Made by a program: the position numbers and the translations under genes. Positions 9,228 to 16,743 of a stretch of 64,000 nucleotides of DNA are shown here, one piece after another (within the stretch, counting starts at the first letter, position 1; each line of letters begins with the position of its first letter). The DNA lies in the NCBI GenBank assembly GCA_001898465.1, contig MKTX01000005.1:124001-188000 (forward strand). The letters are read 5' to 3'. The notes beneath the pieces are model-generated. The model did no database searches, was not told the origin of the DNA, and saw only the letters and a program-made list of their open reading frames with translations. Source of the stretch: Sphingobacteriales bacterium 39-19 (lineage in GTDB: Bacteria > Bacteroidota > Bacteroidia > Chitinophagales > Chitinophagaceae).

Positions 9228-9845
9228 ATGGCAGAAATATATCATCCCGTTTTAAGCAGCAGAAAAATTATCAGAGCGGTAATCATAGCATTATTTCTTG
9301 GAGCCTTACTGGTATTTTGCGCTATCCTACCCGCCGAATACGGCATAGACCCTACAGGGGTCGGCAAGGCTCTCGGATTTACCAGGCTTCACGCTTCCTC
9401 AAGTGAAGCAGGTGCCTCTACTGTCCGGATGTCTTATCCCCGTTTGAAAATGGAAAAAGCAGGATCTGATCCAAGCGTTAAAAAACCTATAGAGGCAGAT
9501 AATCCTCCTCCCACCCAACAATATGACGTCAGAGAAGATAGTGTGCAGGTGACGGTACCGGCAGGTAAAGGAATTGAATACAAGGTCTATATGCTTAAGC
9601 ACGGTCAAATGAAGTATGAATGGTCCACGGAAAAGGATGTATTATATATCGATTTTCATGGAGAAGTGAACGAGGCCGAACCCGCTAAAGATACCTATTA
9701 TGAAAGCTATACGCTTGCATATGCCGATAATATGGTTGGGACCTTTCTTTCGCCCTTTGAAGGTAAGCATGGCTGGTTTTTTCGAAACAACGGACAAAAT
9801 GATGTAGTGGTAACCATCCGGCTTAAAGGACAGTACAGTTTGTAA
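9228..9845 (+). CDS. Transmembrane anchor protein paired with HupE
   Basis: The product has 205 residues, with one N-terminal membrane segment (IIRAVIIALFLGALLVFCAILPAEYGIDPTGVGKALG). A Pro/Ala-rich linker and a periplasmic beta domain ending in GKHGWFFRNNGQNDVVVTIRLKG follow. The LPAEYGIDPTGVGKALG block and the HGWFWRN-like C-terminus match the small transmembrane anchor protein family seen beside HupE-like genes in other bacteria. Its biochemical function is not known to me. It starts 22 bases after hupE, so the two are probably co-transcribed. Confidence 0.7.
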   Translation: MAEIYHPVLSSRKIIRAVIIALFLGALLVFCAILPAEYGIDPTGVGKALGFTRLHASSSEAGASTVRMSYPRLKMEKAGSDPSVKKPIEADNPPPTQQYDVREDSVQVTVPAGKGIEYKVYMLKHGQMKYEWSTEKDVLYIDFHGEVNEAEPAKDTYYESYTLAYADNMVGTFLSPFEGKHGWFFRNNGQNDVVVTIRLKGQYSL

Positions 9846-9854
9846 CCGATGGCT

Positions 9855-10175
9855 CTATATACATGCCTGGCGGATAAAAAAACAATCGATATAATCCGCC
9901 AGCATGTGCAAGAGCAGACCTGCCGCTACCAGTCTTGTTAACTTAGGAATAAGCAACAGGATGTATAAAATCACCGCAAAATAACTGTGCAAAGGATGAA
10001 AACCGATACTGCATCTGCAGGCATCAAAGATCGGCGAGGTCAGCAAATGGTCAATGTCCACGAGCATGGTAGCAAGTAAAATGAAGTATATACGAACCCA
10101 TCGATCCTTGTTAATAAACAAGGCCAGTACAGCGGGGAATACCAAGTGAAGGAAGTAATGTACAAACTGTTGCAT
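9855..10175 (-). CDS. DUF6122 family small membrane protein
   Basis: The product has 106 residues with three or four hydrophobic segments. The conserved core ATMLVDIDHLLTSPIFDACRC is followed by SIGFHPLHSYFAVILYILLL. The DIDHLL and HPLHS motifs are typical of DUF6122 proteins, which resemble small metal-dependent hydrolase-like membrane proteins (an inference). It is convergent with the anchor protein gene and only 9 bases away from it, so it closes the first metal block. Function unknown. Confidence 0.7.
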   Translation of the reverse strand: MQQFVHYFLHLVFPAVLALFINKDRWVRIYFILLATMLVDIDHLLTSPIFDACRCSIGFHPLHSYFAVILYILLLIPKLTRLVAAGLLLHMLADYIDCFFIRQACI

Positions 10176-10208
10176 GCAGCCTGCAAAACTAAGACAATGT
10201 TAGTTTTT

Positions 10209-10262
10209 ATGAACGGGGTCAATACAGGAACCGAAGCGGCAATGGAAGCAGCCGATATTTAA
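10209..10262 (+). pseudogene. Relic of a P-type ATPase gene (33-bp exact match)
   Basis: Bases 10227-10259 are identical to 7712-7744 of the metal ATPase gene. The copy is in frame with a short reading frame starting at ATG 10209 that reads MNGVNTGTEAAMEAADI and then stops. In the ATPase this GTEAAMEAADI string follows the GDGIND hinge. The rest of an ATPase gene is missing, so this is a scar of a deleted or recombined ATPase copy, not a gene. Confidence 0.75.
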
Positions 10263-10296
10263 AATACTTATTCATAATTAAAACGGAACGTATGTC

Positions 10297-10461
10297 ATCA
10301 CTACTCGTCGCGAATTTTTGTCGCATATAGCAGGAGCTACCATTCTTGGATTTGCAGCCTCTTGCGCTTCCGGTAGAAAAACCGCTGCTGCACCTGTCGG
10401 AACCGGAACTTCTTTTTTTGATACCTCAATGGAGTTTCCACCGTGCCCTGTTTGCAAATAA
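10297..10461 (+). pseudogene. Short Tat-signal-like open frame without a usable start
   Basis: This 54-codon frame reads TTRREFLSHIAGATILGFAA followed by SCASGRK. That is a twin-arginine signal (RREFL) with a hydrophobic core and a possible lipobox Cys. It ends in EFPPCPVCK and a stop. No ATG, GTG or TTG lies in frame just upstream. The nearest ATG (10292) is two bases out of phase and hits a stop after 12 codons. It therefore looks like the remains of a secreted metal-binding protein, frameshifted at its start and truncated at its end. An unusual start codon cannot be excluded. Confidence 0.5.
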
Positions 10462-10493
10462 AATGTCCTTTCTTCTTTTTAGTGGTATAAAAA

Positions 10494-10513
10494 GCCCCTG
10501 TAGAAACAGGGGC
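10494..10513 (-). terminator. Rho-independent terminator, minus orientation
   Basis: GCCCCTG-tagaaa-CAGGGGC is a perfect 7-bp stem. On the minus strand it is followed by TTTTTATACC, a good U tract. On the plus strand there is no T run after it. No minus-strand gene is visible upstream of it (above 10514), so it looks orphaned and may be left over from a deleted gene. Confidence 0.6.
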
Positions 10514-10563
10514 CGAACCAAAACTAACTGCTTATGAGAAAGTTTAAATGATTTCTCGTTCGG
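10513..10563. repeat. Second compound hairpin in the 10.2-10.7 kb gap
   Basis: CCGAAC (10513-10518) pairs with GTTCGG (10558-10563), and GAGAAA (10536-10541) pairs with TTTCTC (10552-10557). It lies back to back with the terminator at 10494-10513. Together with the relics upstream it fills the only stretch longer than 300 bases without an intact gene (10176-10731). The rest of that stretch, 10564-10700, shows nothing recognisable. Confidence 0.4.
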
Positions 10564-10702
10564 ATTAAAGCGTTACAATAGTAAGAAATTATCCTTTACA
10601 ACTTTATTTGCTTCTGGCAACTGCAGTAATGGCTTCAAGAGTACCACAAAATCTTATAACTCATTTCCATAATTGTGTAACAACCAGAGGTTAACGCTAT
10701 AG

Positions 10703-10710
10703 TAGCTTTG
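10703..10710 (+). promoter_or_regulatory. Putative -7 promoter box for copA
   Basis: TAGCTTTG matches the Bacteroidota -7 consensus TAnnTTTG exactly and lies 21 bases before the copA ATG at 10732. A convincing -33 TTTG box at the usual distance is not evident; TTGTG at 10673-10677 is further than expected. Confidence 0.4.
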
Positions 10711-10731
10711 CTGTATCAAAATATATTAGAT

Positions 10732-13155
10732 ATGGCAAATGAAAATAACCATTCTGTTTACTTACCCCTTGAAGGTGTTGAAAGTGAACATTGTGCCTTA
10801 ATAGTTAACAAAGGGTTGGGAAAAGTAGAGGGAATTACTTCGCATAAAATAGAACTTAATAATCATAGGGCAGTCATTAGTACATCGGATGAAGTAGAGG
10901 TTGTACCTAAAGCGGTAAAGGCTATACGTGACTTGGGCTATGATGTTGATACGGTAAAAAAATCTTTTCCTGTCCTTAACATGACCTGCGCCTCTTGTGC
11001 CAGCAGTGCTCAAAGCATATTAGAAAATCAACCGGGTGTGGTAAATGTTGCAGTAAACTATGCCAACACTACTGCACAGGTAGAATATATACTTACTATC
11101 ACCGACCCACAAAAGTTAAAAGCGGCTTTACAGGCTATCGGGTATGATTTAATGATTGATGAAACCGATGAGGCAAAAGATGCGTTAGAGGATCTGCACA
11201 AAAAGAAGTATCAAATACTGAAGAATAAGACGATTGGTGCAGTTTTGCTATCCATTCCCACGGTTGTTATAGGTATGTTCTTTATGGATATGCTTTATGC
11301 CAACTACATCATGTGGGCATTGGCTACTCCTGTGGTTCTCCTCTTTGGTCAGCAGTTTTTTGTCAACGCCTGGAAGCAAGCCAAACATCGTTCTGCCAAC
11401 ATGGATACGTTGGTGGCTCTGAGTACCGGTGTCGCCTACTTATTCAGTGTATTTAATACTTTGTTTCCTTCTTATTGGCACAGCAAAGGCTTGCATGCCC
11501 ATGTTTATTTTGAAGCGGCGGCAGTCGTAATCGCTTTTATCTTATTGGGCAAGTTATTAGAGGAAAAAGCCAAAGGAAACACCTCATCGGCTATAAAGAA
11601 GCTGATGGGCTTACAACCCAAGACAGTAACGGTCGTTCATGAAGGCGGTCATCAAATGGAAATACCTATTGCAAACGTAAAGGTTGGTGATACACTTCTT
11701 GTAAAACCGGGTGAAAAGATTGCCGTAGATGGCACGGTGAAGTCAGGCAGTTCTTTTGTTGACGAAAGCATGATAAGTGGTGAACCGATACCCGTTGAGA
11801 AAAAGGCGCGTGAAAAAGTATTTGCTGGCACCATCAATCAAAAGGGAAGTTTTCAGTTTGAGGCTGACAAGGTAGGCGGTGATACGGTATTGGCGCATAT
11901 CATTAAGATGGTGCAGGAAGCTCAAGGCAGTAAAGCACCAGTGCAAAAGCTCGTAGATAAAGTGGCAGGTATCTTTGTTCCTGTCGTTATTCTAATAGCT
12001 ATTCTTAGCCTTATTGCCTGGCTGATGTTGGGTGGAGAAAACGGCTTAACACAGGGCTTGTTAGCAATGGTTACAGTATTAGTGATTGCCTGCCCTTGTG
12101 CTTTAGGTTTGGCTACGCCAACCGCCATCATGGTAGGTGTAGGCAAAGGTGCTGAAAACGGCATCCTGATTAAAGATGCCGAAAGCCTGGAAGTGGCTAA
12201 AAAAGTGAATGCCATTGTTCTTGACAAGACCGGCACTATCACGGAAGGCAAGCCGGTTGTTACTGACATACTTTGGCTCAACAATGATAAAAACGGCTTA
12301 CCGGCTTTAGCTTCCATTGAAAAAGGCTCAGAGCATCCCTTAGCCGAAGCGATTGTAAAACATTTGGGCAATATAGAACACTTGCCTGTACACAACTTTG
12401 AAAGCATTACAGGTTTTGGTGCCAAAGCACAGGTAAACAATCAAATTTTTTATGTAGGTAATGCTTCTTTACTGCGTAATAACAACGTCACCATTGTCGG
12501 TCAATTGGATGAAGCTGCCCAAAAATGGTTAGCAGAGGCAAAGACAGTTATATACTTCGCAAATGATAAGGAAGCCCTCGCTGTTATTGCCATTGCAGAT
12601 AAAGTAAAAGCTACTTCCATTGATGCGATAAAACAATTACAACAATTAGGTATAGAAGTTTATATGCTTACAGGTGATAATCAGAGCACAGCAAAAGCTA
12701 TTGCAGAACAGACGGGTATTAGAAATTTTAAAGCCGAGGTGTTGCCTGCAAATAAAGCAGCGTTCGTAAAGGAATTGCAGCAAAGAGGCAAAATTGTTGC
12801 AATGGTTGGTGATGGCATTAATGACAGTAATGCTTTAGCACAAGCTGATGTAAGTATTGCAATGGGAAAAGGAAGTGACATTGCAATGGATGTAGCCAAA
12901 ATGACTATCATTTCATCCGATCTCTCCAAAATTCCGCAAGCCATCAAGTTATCAAAGTACACAGTGACGGCAATCCGGCAAAACTTGTTTTGGGCATTTA
13001 TTTACAACATTATAGGCATCCCCATTGCTGCCGGCATCTTATATCCTATCAATGGGTTTTTACTCAACCCCATGATAGCTGGTGCAGCTATGGCACTAAG
13101 CTCAGTAAGTGTAGTAAGTAACAGCTTACGTTTAAAATTCAAATCAATTCTTTAA
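10732..13155 (+). CDS. copA: Copper-exporting P1B-1 ATPase (CPC type)
   Basis: The product has 807 residues. The first HMA-like domain (about 8-75) is degenerate and keeps one Cys (ESEHCALIV). The second (about 78-145) has the full MTCASC site (Cys86 and Cys89). An actuator loop follows with SGEP in place of the usual TGES. Then come CPCALGLATP (Cys454 and Cys456), DKTGT (Asp498), the P1B His-Pro motif (SEHPLAEAI), TGDNQST and GDGINDSNAL. These are the hallmarks of Cu+ exporters that use ATP to pump copper from cytosol to periplasm. ATG 10732 is preferred to the in-frame TTG at 10708, which overlaps the putative -7 box. An HMA chaperone follows 18 bases downstream. Confidence 0.93.
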   Translation: MANENNHSVYLPLEGVESEHCALIVNKGLGKVEGITSHKIELNNHRAVISTSDEVEVVPKAVKAIRDLGYDVDTVKKSFPVLNMTCASCASSAQSILENQPGVVNVAVNYANTTAQVEYILTITDPQKLKAALQAIGYDLMIDETDEAKDALEDLHKKKYQILKNKTIGAVLLSIPTVVIGMFFMDMLYANYIMWALATPVVLLFGQQFFVNAWKQAKHRSANMDTLVALSTGVAYLFSVFNTLFPSYWHSKGLHAHVYFEAAAVVIAFILLGKLLEEKAKGNTSSAIKKLMGLQPKTVTVVHEGGHQMEIPIANVKVGDTLLVKPGEKIAVDGTVKSGSSFVDESMISGEPIPVEKKAREKVFAGTINQKGSFQFEADKVGGDTVLAHIIKMVQEAQGSKAPVQKLVDKVAGIFVPVVILIAILSLIAWLMLGGENGLTQGLLAMVTVLVIACPCALGLATPTAIMVGVGKGAENGILIKDAESLEVAKKVNAIVLDKTGTITEGKPVVTDILWLNNDKNGLPALASIEKGSEHPLAEAIVKHLGNIEHLPVHNFESITGFGAKAQVNNQIFYVGNASLLRNNNVTIVGQLDEAAQKWLAEAKTVIYFANDKEALAVIAIADKVKATSIDAIKQLQQLGIEVYMLTGDNQSTAKAIAEQTGIRNFKAEVLPANKAAFVKELQQRGKIVAMVGDGINDSNALAQADVSIAMGKGSDIAMDVAKMTIISSDLSKIPQAIKLSKYTVTAIRQNLFWAFIYNIIGIPIAAGILYPINGFLLNPMIAGAAMALSSVSVVSNSLRLKFKSIL

Positions 13156-13173
13156 TCAATAAAACAGAATAAA

Positions 13174-13386
13174 ATGGAAACTCTAAAATTAAAAACAAAC
13201 ATTAATTGCAGCGGATGTGTTGCCAAGGTTACGCCTTCGCTAAATGAAACGGTAGGTGAAAACAACTGGAAGGTAGATACCCAAAACCCAAACAAAATAT
13301 TGACTATTTCGGGCACGGGAGTTAATAAAAATGAGGTAATTAAAGCAGTTGAAAAGGCAGGTTTCAAGGCGCAGGAAGCAGCCTAA
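13174..13386 (+). CDS. HMA-type copper chaperone
   Basis: This 70-residue protein is a single heavy-metal-associated domain with the metal-binding site INCSGC near the N-terminus (Cys12 and Cys15) and a typical beta-alpha-beta layout (VIKAVEKAGFKAQ). It follows copA in the same transcript and would deliver Cu+ to the ATPase. A terminator lies just after it. Confidence 0.9.
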   Translation: METLKLKTNINCSGCVAKVTPSLNETVGENNWKVDTQNPNKILTISGTGVNKNEVIKAVEKAGFKAQEAA

Positions 13387-13397
13387 AATTAGAGGTA

Positions 13398-13430
13398 AGC
13401 CGGGTCAGGTAAACTGATCCGGCTTTTATT
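13398..13430 (+). terminator. Terminator after copA-chaperone
   Basis: AGCCGGGTCAG (13398-13408) pairs with CTGATCCGGCT (13414-13424) with one G-U pair and a five-base loop, followed by TTTATT. It ends the copA operon. Confidence 0.8.
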
Positions 13431-13499
13431 AGGTGTAAAAAATTAACTTTGTTGTAGGTATCGCATAATGTTACCCCTAACAGGGGAAAGGCTTTTGCA

Positions 13500-13892
13500 G
13501 TGAAAAAGTGCTTAGTAACCATATTAGCAGTTCTATTCTTCATAACCTCCACAGGAGCTACTATTCACATGCACTTTTGCATGGGCAAGATGGTTTCCTG
13601 GGCATTATGGCATAGCCACGAAGAGAAAGATGAATGTGATAATTGCAGCATGACTAAAAAGGAAGGCTGCTGCGAGGATAGACACCAAACTATTAAGATT
13701 GAAAGTAAGTACAACTTTCAGACAGCCACTTTCCATCCTTTAAAAATATTTATTGACCTCCCACAATATGATTGGAATAACTACACCTTAATCGCGTATT
13801 GTCATCCAATCATCAATTATCCGCTTACCAACTCTCCGCCGGGTACGGGCAAAATTCCAATATACATCAGCAACTGCGTTTACCGTATTTAA
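13500..13892 (+). CDS. HYC_CC_PP family secreted Cys/His protein (first copy)
   Basis: The product has 130 residues and a signal peptide (KKCLVTILAVLFFITSTGAT). The mature start IHMHFCMGKMV corresponds to the HYC block (here HFC). A Cys cluster (DECDNCSMTKKEGCCED) and a late Pro-Pro (TNSPPGTG) give the family its name. The start is GTG 13500. The function of the family is unknown; the Cys/His/Met content and the copper neighbourhood point to metal binding in the periplasm. It resembles the protein at 15857 over its whole length. Confidence 0.8.
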   Translation: MKKCLVTILAVLFFITSTGATIHMHFCMGKMVSWALWHSHEEKDECDNCSMTKKEGCCEDRHQTIKIESKYNFQTATFHPLKIFIDLPQYDWNNYTLIAYCHPIINYPLTNSPPGTGKIPIYISNCVYRI

Positions 13893-14004
13893 TTAGCTTT
13901 TCTCCTCTGTCGCAGGACCTTCTCTGTCCATCCTATCTGCCTCAACGGCTTGATATACCTTAATTGTTATTCGCTTTTTTGTTGTGCTACATCTGTTAGC
14001 ACTA

Positions 14005-14023
14005 TTATTACGTCTTATTACGT
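14005..14023 (+). promoter_or_regulatory. Two direct repeats upstream of the HMA-AraC gene
   Basis: TTATTACGT occurs at 14005-14013 and again at 14015-14023, ten bases apart, about one helical turn. The second copy ends 23 bases before the regulator's ATG. AraC-family proteins bind tandem half-sites, so this could be an autoregulatory site (inference). Confidence 0.35.
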
Positions 14024-14046
14024 GTAAAATAATTCAACATGCTTCT

Positions 14047-14607
14047 ATGAAGTTAGCTATAAAGAACATGGTTTGTAACCGCTGTATATTGGTAATAAGC
14101 CAGGAATTGAAGAAGGTACGATTAAAAGCTACCGCCATTTCACTTGGCGAAGTGGTATTAGCGAAAGACCCAACTCAAAACCAATTGGAGAAGTTTAGGA
14201 ACAACATCGCTGCCCTTGGCTTTGAACTGCTCGATGACAGCAAAAAACTGGTAACTGAAAAAATTAAAAACATCATAATTACTGAAGTACACCATAGTGA
14301 TAAAGTAAGTAAATACAACTTTTCACAAATACTTTCCGAACAATTAAAAAGGGATTATTGCTATTTGAGCAACCTGTTTTCAGAAGTGGAAGGCATAACC
14401 ATAGAAAAGTATATCATCAACCAAAAAATTGAGAGGGTGAAAGAGTTGCTTGTTTATGGGCAGTTATCGCTGAGTGAGATTGCTGACAAATTAGGTTACA
14501 GCAGCATTGCACATCTTTCTGCTCAGTTTAAAAAGGTAACTAACCAAACACCCAGTCATTTTAAAAACATTGGTAAAATCAGGCGAAAACCGCTTGATGA
14601 GGTTTGA
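14047..14607 (+). CDS. AraC-family regulator with N-terminal HMA-like domain
   Basis: The product has 186 residues. The first 75 or so resemble an HMA domain with the metal site MVCNRC (Cys10 and Cys13), then an AraC-type DNA-binding domain fills about residues 95-182. Its two HTH units are YCYLSNLFSEVEG..YIINQKIERVKELL and LSEIADKLGYSSIAHLSAQF..TPSHF. ATG 14047 is chosen because it begins the HMA-like domain; the upstream in-frame extension is hydrophobic and unlike this family. A Cu+-sensing activator of the neighbouring copper genes is the simplest reading. It is a one-component regulator in a locus that has no CusRS pair. Confidence 0.85.
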   Translation: MKLAIKNMVCNRCILVISQELKKVRLKATAISLGEVVLAKDPTQNQLEKFRNNIAALGFELLDDSKKLVTEKIKNIIITEVHHSDKVSKYNFSQILSEQLKRDYCYLSNLFSEVEGITIEKYIINQKIERVKELLVYGQLSLSEIADKLGYSSIAHLSAQFKKVTNQTPSHFKNIGKIRRKPLDEV

Positions 14608-14622
14608 TGTTAGTGATTTTTC

Positions 14623-14650
14623 GCACTTTCTTTAGTGAAGTGCAAGTTTG
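14623..14650 (+). terminator. Weak terminator after the AraC gene
   Basis: GCACTT (14623-14628) pairs with AAGTGC (14638-14643), followed by AAGTTTGT. The U tract is poor. Confidence 0.35.
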
Positions 14651-14695
14651 TAAAAAGACTATTCTTCTTTTTTGTTTTAAGCCGAATTAAATATT

Positions 14696-15756
14696 ATGAA
14701 AAACAGCAGAACCATTGAACTATTAGGAGATAAAGCAGAGGGTCTTTTAAATAATACCTGTACCATTGATAAAGAAAGTATTCACCTTCCTTCTCCTGAT
14801 ATTATAGAAAACATTTGGGTTAACAGTAACCGAAATAACCAGGTATTGCGAAACTTTCAATCTTTATTAGGTCATGGACGTTTAGGAGGCATAGGCTATT
14901 GTAGTATTTTTCCCGTTGACCAGGGTATTGAACACAGTGCAGGTTCTGCATTTGCTCCTAACCCTATCTATTTCAATCCCGAAAACAGCATTAGGCGGGC
15001 AATGGAGGGCGGCTGCAATGGCGTTGCTTCTACATTTGGAGTTCTGGGCATCATGGGCCGTAAGTATGCACACAAAATCCCTTTTATTATAAAGATCAAT
15101 CATAACGAATTTCTAAGTCTTCCAAACACATATGACCAAACCCTTTTTGGCACTATTAAAAGTGCCTGGAACATGGGTGCTATGGGCGTTGGCGATACTA
15201 TTTATTGGGGAAGTTCGGAAAGCAGGCGTCAATTGAAAGAAGTAGCTGAAGCTTTTGAAATGGCACATGAACTTGGCATGGTAACTATCTTATGGTGCTA
15301 TACCCGTAATAACGGTTTCAAAGTAAATGAAACAGATTATCATACATCTGCCGACTTAACCGGACAAGCAAATCATTTAGGCGTTACTATACAGGCAGAC
15401 ATTATACAATAAAATAAAAGCTGCCTACTAATAATGGAGGCTATTTAGCTACCAAACATGGTAAAACCCATAAGCTGGTATATGAAAAACTAACCTCCGA
15501 TCATCCTATTGATTTAACCCGTTATCAGGTGTTGAACTGCTACAGCGGGCGGGTAGGTTTAATTAACAGCGGTGGCGAAAGCCTGGGAGATAGTGACTTG
15601 CAGGAAGCGGTCATTACCGCCGTGGTGAACAAACGTGCAGGAGGTATGGGGCTTATTCTCGGGCGCAAGGCATTCTAACGTCCATTCAAGGAGGGAATAG
15701 ATATGCTTAAGACAATACAGGATGTGTATTTGGATAATGAAATAACAATAGCGTAA
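14696..15756 (+). pseudogene. fbaB: Class I fructose-bisphosphate aldolase, broken
   Basis: The first 238 codons encode a FbaB-type (DhnA) aldolase: [26 protein letters not shown] and [19 protein letters not shown] at 15410 ends the frame. The rest continues in another frame from about 15418 ([20 protein letters not shown] ... [20 protein letters not shown]) with a further stop at TAA 15676, where homologues have a sense codon within GRKAF-RPFKEG. It ends at TAA 15754. So there is a net frameshift plus a nonsense change, and the C-terminal sugar-phosphate-binding part is lost. The intact enzyme cleaves fructose 1,6-bisphosphate by a Schiff-base Lys and needs no metal, which may explain its presence in a copper locus (inference). 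Confidence 0.88.
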
Positions 15757-15810
15757 ATCCTTAAGATAAGTTAAGGTATTCGATAATCAGATTATAAATC
15801 TTTTCCAAAT

Positions 15811-15845
15811 TTGTGTAAATAGTTTTTCTTGATTTATTACCTTTG
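15811..15845 (+). promoter_or_regulatory. Putative promoter of the second HYC_CC_PP gene
   Basis: TACCTTTG (15838-15845) fits the Bacteroidota -7 box TAnnTTTG exactly, and TTG (15811-15813, within TTTG) lies 24 bases upstream as a candidate -33 box. The GTG start is at 15857, 11 bases after the -7 box. Confidence 0.55.
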
Positions 15846-15856
15846 CATCACAAGCT

Positions 15857-16255
15857 GTGAAAAAGTTTCTTGCAACCATATTAGCCATTCTGTACTTAGC
15901 CGCTACCACTGGGGCTACTGTACACCTGCATTATTGCATGGGCAAGCTGGTTGAACAAAACCTTTGGTACACTGAAAAAGAGCAATGCGGCAAATGCGGA
16001 ATGGATGACAGCCAGCAAGCCGACAAACGCTGTTGCAAGGATGAACACAAGCAAGTGAAGGTCGAAAACGACCATTACACATCCGATATTGCTTTTCAGG
16101 CAATGCAATTGGCTGCCGTAACTATACCTGTTTCTTTCATCGAAATTCCTCAAATAGCTTTTTCTTCTATTACTGAAGAAAATCCCACCAGCAATGCGCC
16201 ACCCCGAAGTAGCAGCATCGCCATCTATAAGCGCAACGGCGTTTTCCGTATTTAA
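15857..16255 (+). CDS. HYC_CC_PP family secreted Cys/His protein (second copy)
   Basis: The product has 132 residues with a signal peptide (KKFLATILAILYLAATTGAT). The three family blocks are all present: HLHYCMGKLV, KRCCKDEHK and NAPPRSS, plus an extra CGKCGM. It starts with GTG 15857 directly behind a good promoter. It shares the N-terminal GATxHxHxCMGK layout with the 13500 protein but is clearly diverged. Probably a periplasmic or surface metal-binding protein; function not established. Confidence 0.82.
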   Translation: MKKFLATILAILYLAATTGATVHLHYCMGKLVEQNLWYTEKEQCGKCGMDDSQQADKRCCKDEHKQVKVENDHYTSDIAFQAMQLAAVTIPVSFIEIPQIAFSSITEENPTSNAPPRSSSIAIYKRNGVFRI

Positions 16256-16350
16256 AGTTTACCTCTCTTTTTGAGCCGGGCAGCACACTGTCGGGCTAAA
16301 GGCATTTCTGTATGCCTTTGTTTCTCGTTTATTTCTATTACAAAAATTTT

Positions 16351-16728
16351 ATGAAATCACTACAATTTATTCTCATTGCGCTATTTGCAATAGTAACATC
16401 TTCTTCGTTTGCCCAACAAACAACACAGCAACAAACAGATACCATAAAAGTGTATGGCGAATGTGGCATGTGCAAAAGCCGTATTCAAAATGTTTTGAAA
16501 CTGGATGGCATTACTGCTGCCGTATGGGATATGGAAACAAAGTTGTTAACCGTAACCTACAACCCAAAAACAATCAGCAACGATGACATTCATAAGAAGG
16601 TGGCTGCCGTAGGGCACGATACCGACAAGTACCAGGCTGATGATAAAGTATATGATAAGCTGCCCGGTTGTTGCCAATACGAAAGAAGAAAGGTTAAAGC
16701 AAAAAAGGATCATTCACAGCATCACTAA
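16351..16728 (+). CDS. Secreted HMA-domain protein
   Basis: The product has 125 residues with a signal peptide (MKSLQFILIALFAIVTSSSFAQ). A periplasmic HMA domain follows with the site GECGMCKSRI and the usual beta-alpha-beta-beta-alpha-beta layout, then LPGCCQYERRK and a HSQHH tail. ATG 16351 gives the signal peptide; the in-frame ATG 16312 would add 13 hydrophobic residues. It precedes cusA by 15 bases and could pass Cu+ or Ag+ to the pump. Confidence 0.85.
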   Translation: MKSLQFILIALFAIVTSSSFAQQTTQQQTDTIKVYGECGMCKSRIQNVLKLDGITAAVWDMETKLLTVTYNPKTISNDDIHKKVAAVGHDTDKYQADDKVYDKLPGCCQYERRKVKAKKDHSQHH

Positions 16729-16743
16729 TAAGCAAGTAAGATT

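Noticed and set aside
10346-10537. 63-codon frame MDLQPLALPVEKPLL...
   Set aside because: It overlaps the RREFL-encoding frame in another phase, has no recognisable domain and runs across the terminator hairpin.
11922-12440. Minus-strand open frame of 172 codons
   Set aside because: Antisense shadow of copA without domain signals.
14047-14607. Copper regulator of the CueR (MerR) family
   Set aside because: The C-terminal double HTH and TPSHF signature are AraC-type, not MerR-type.
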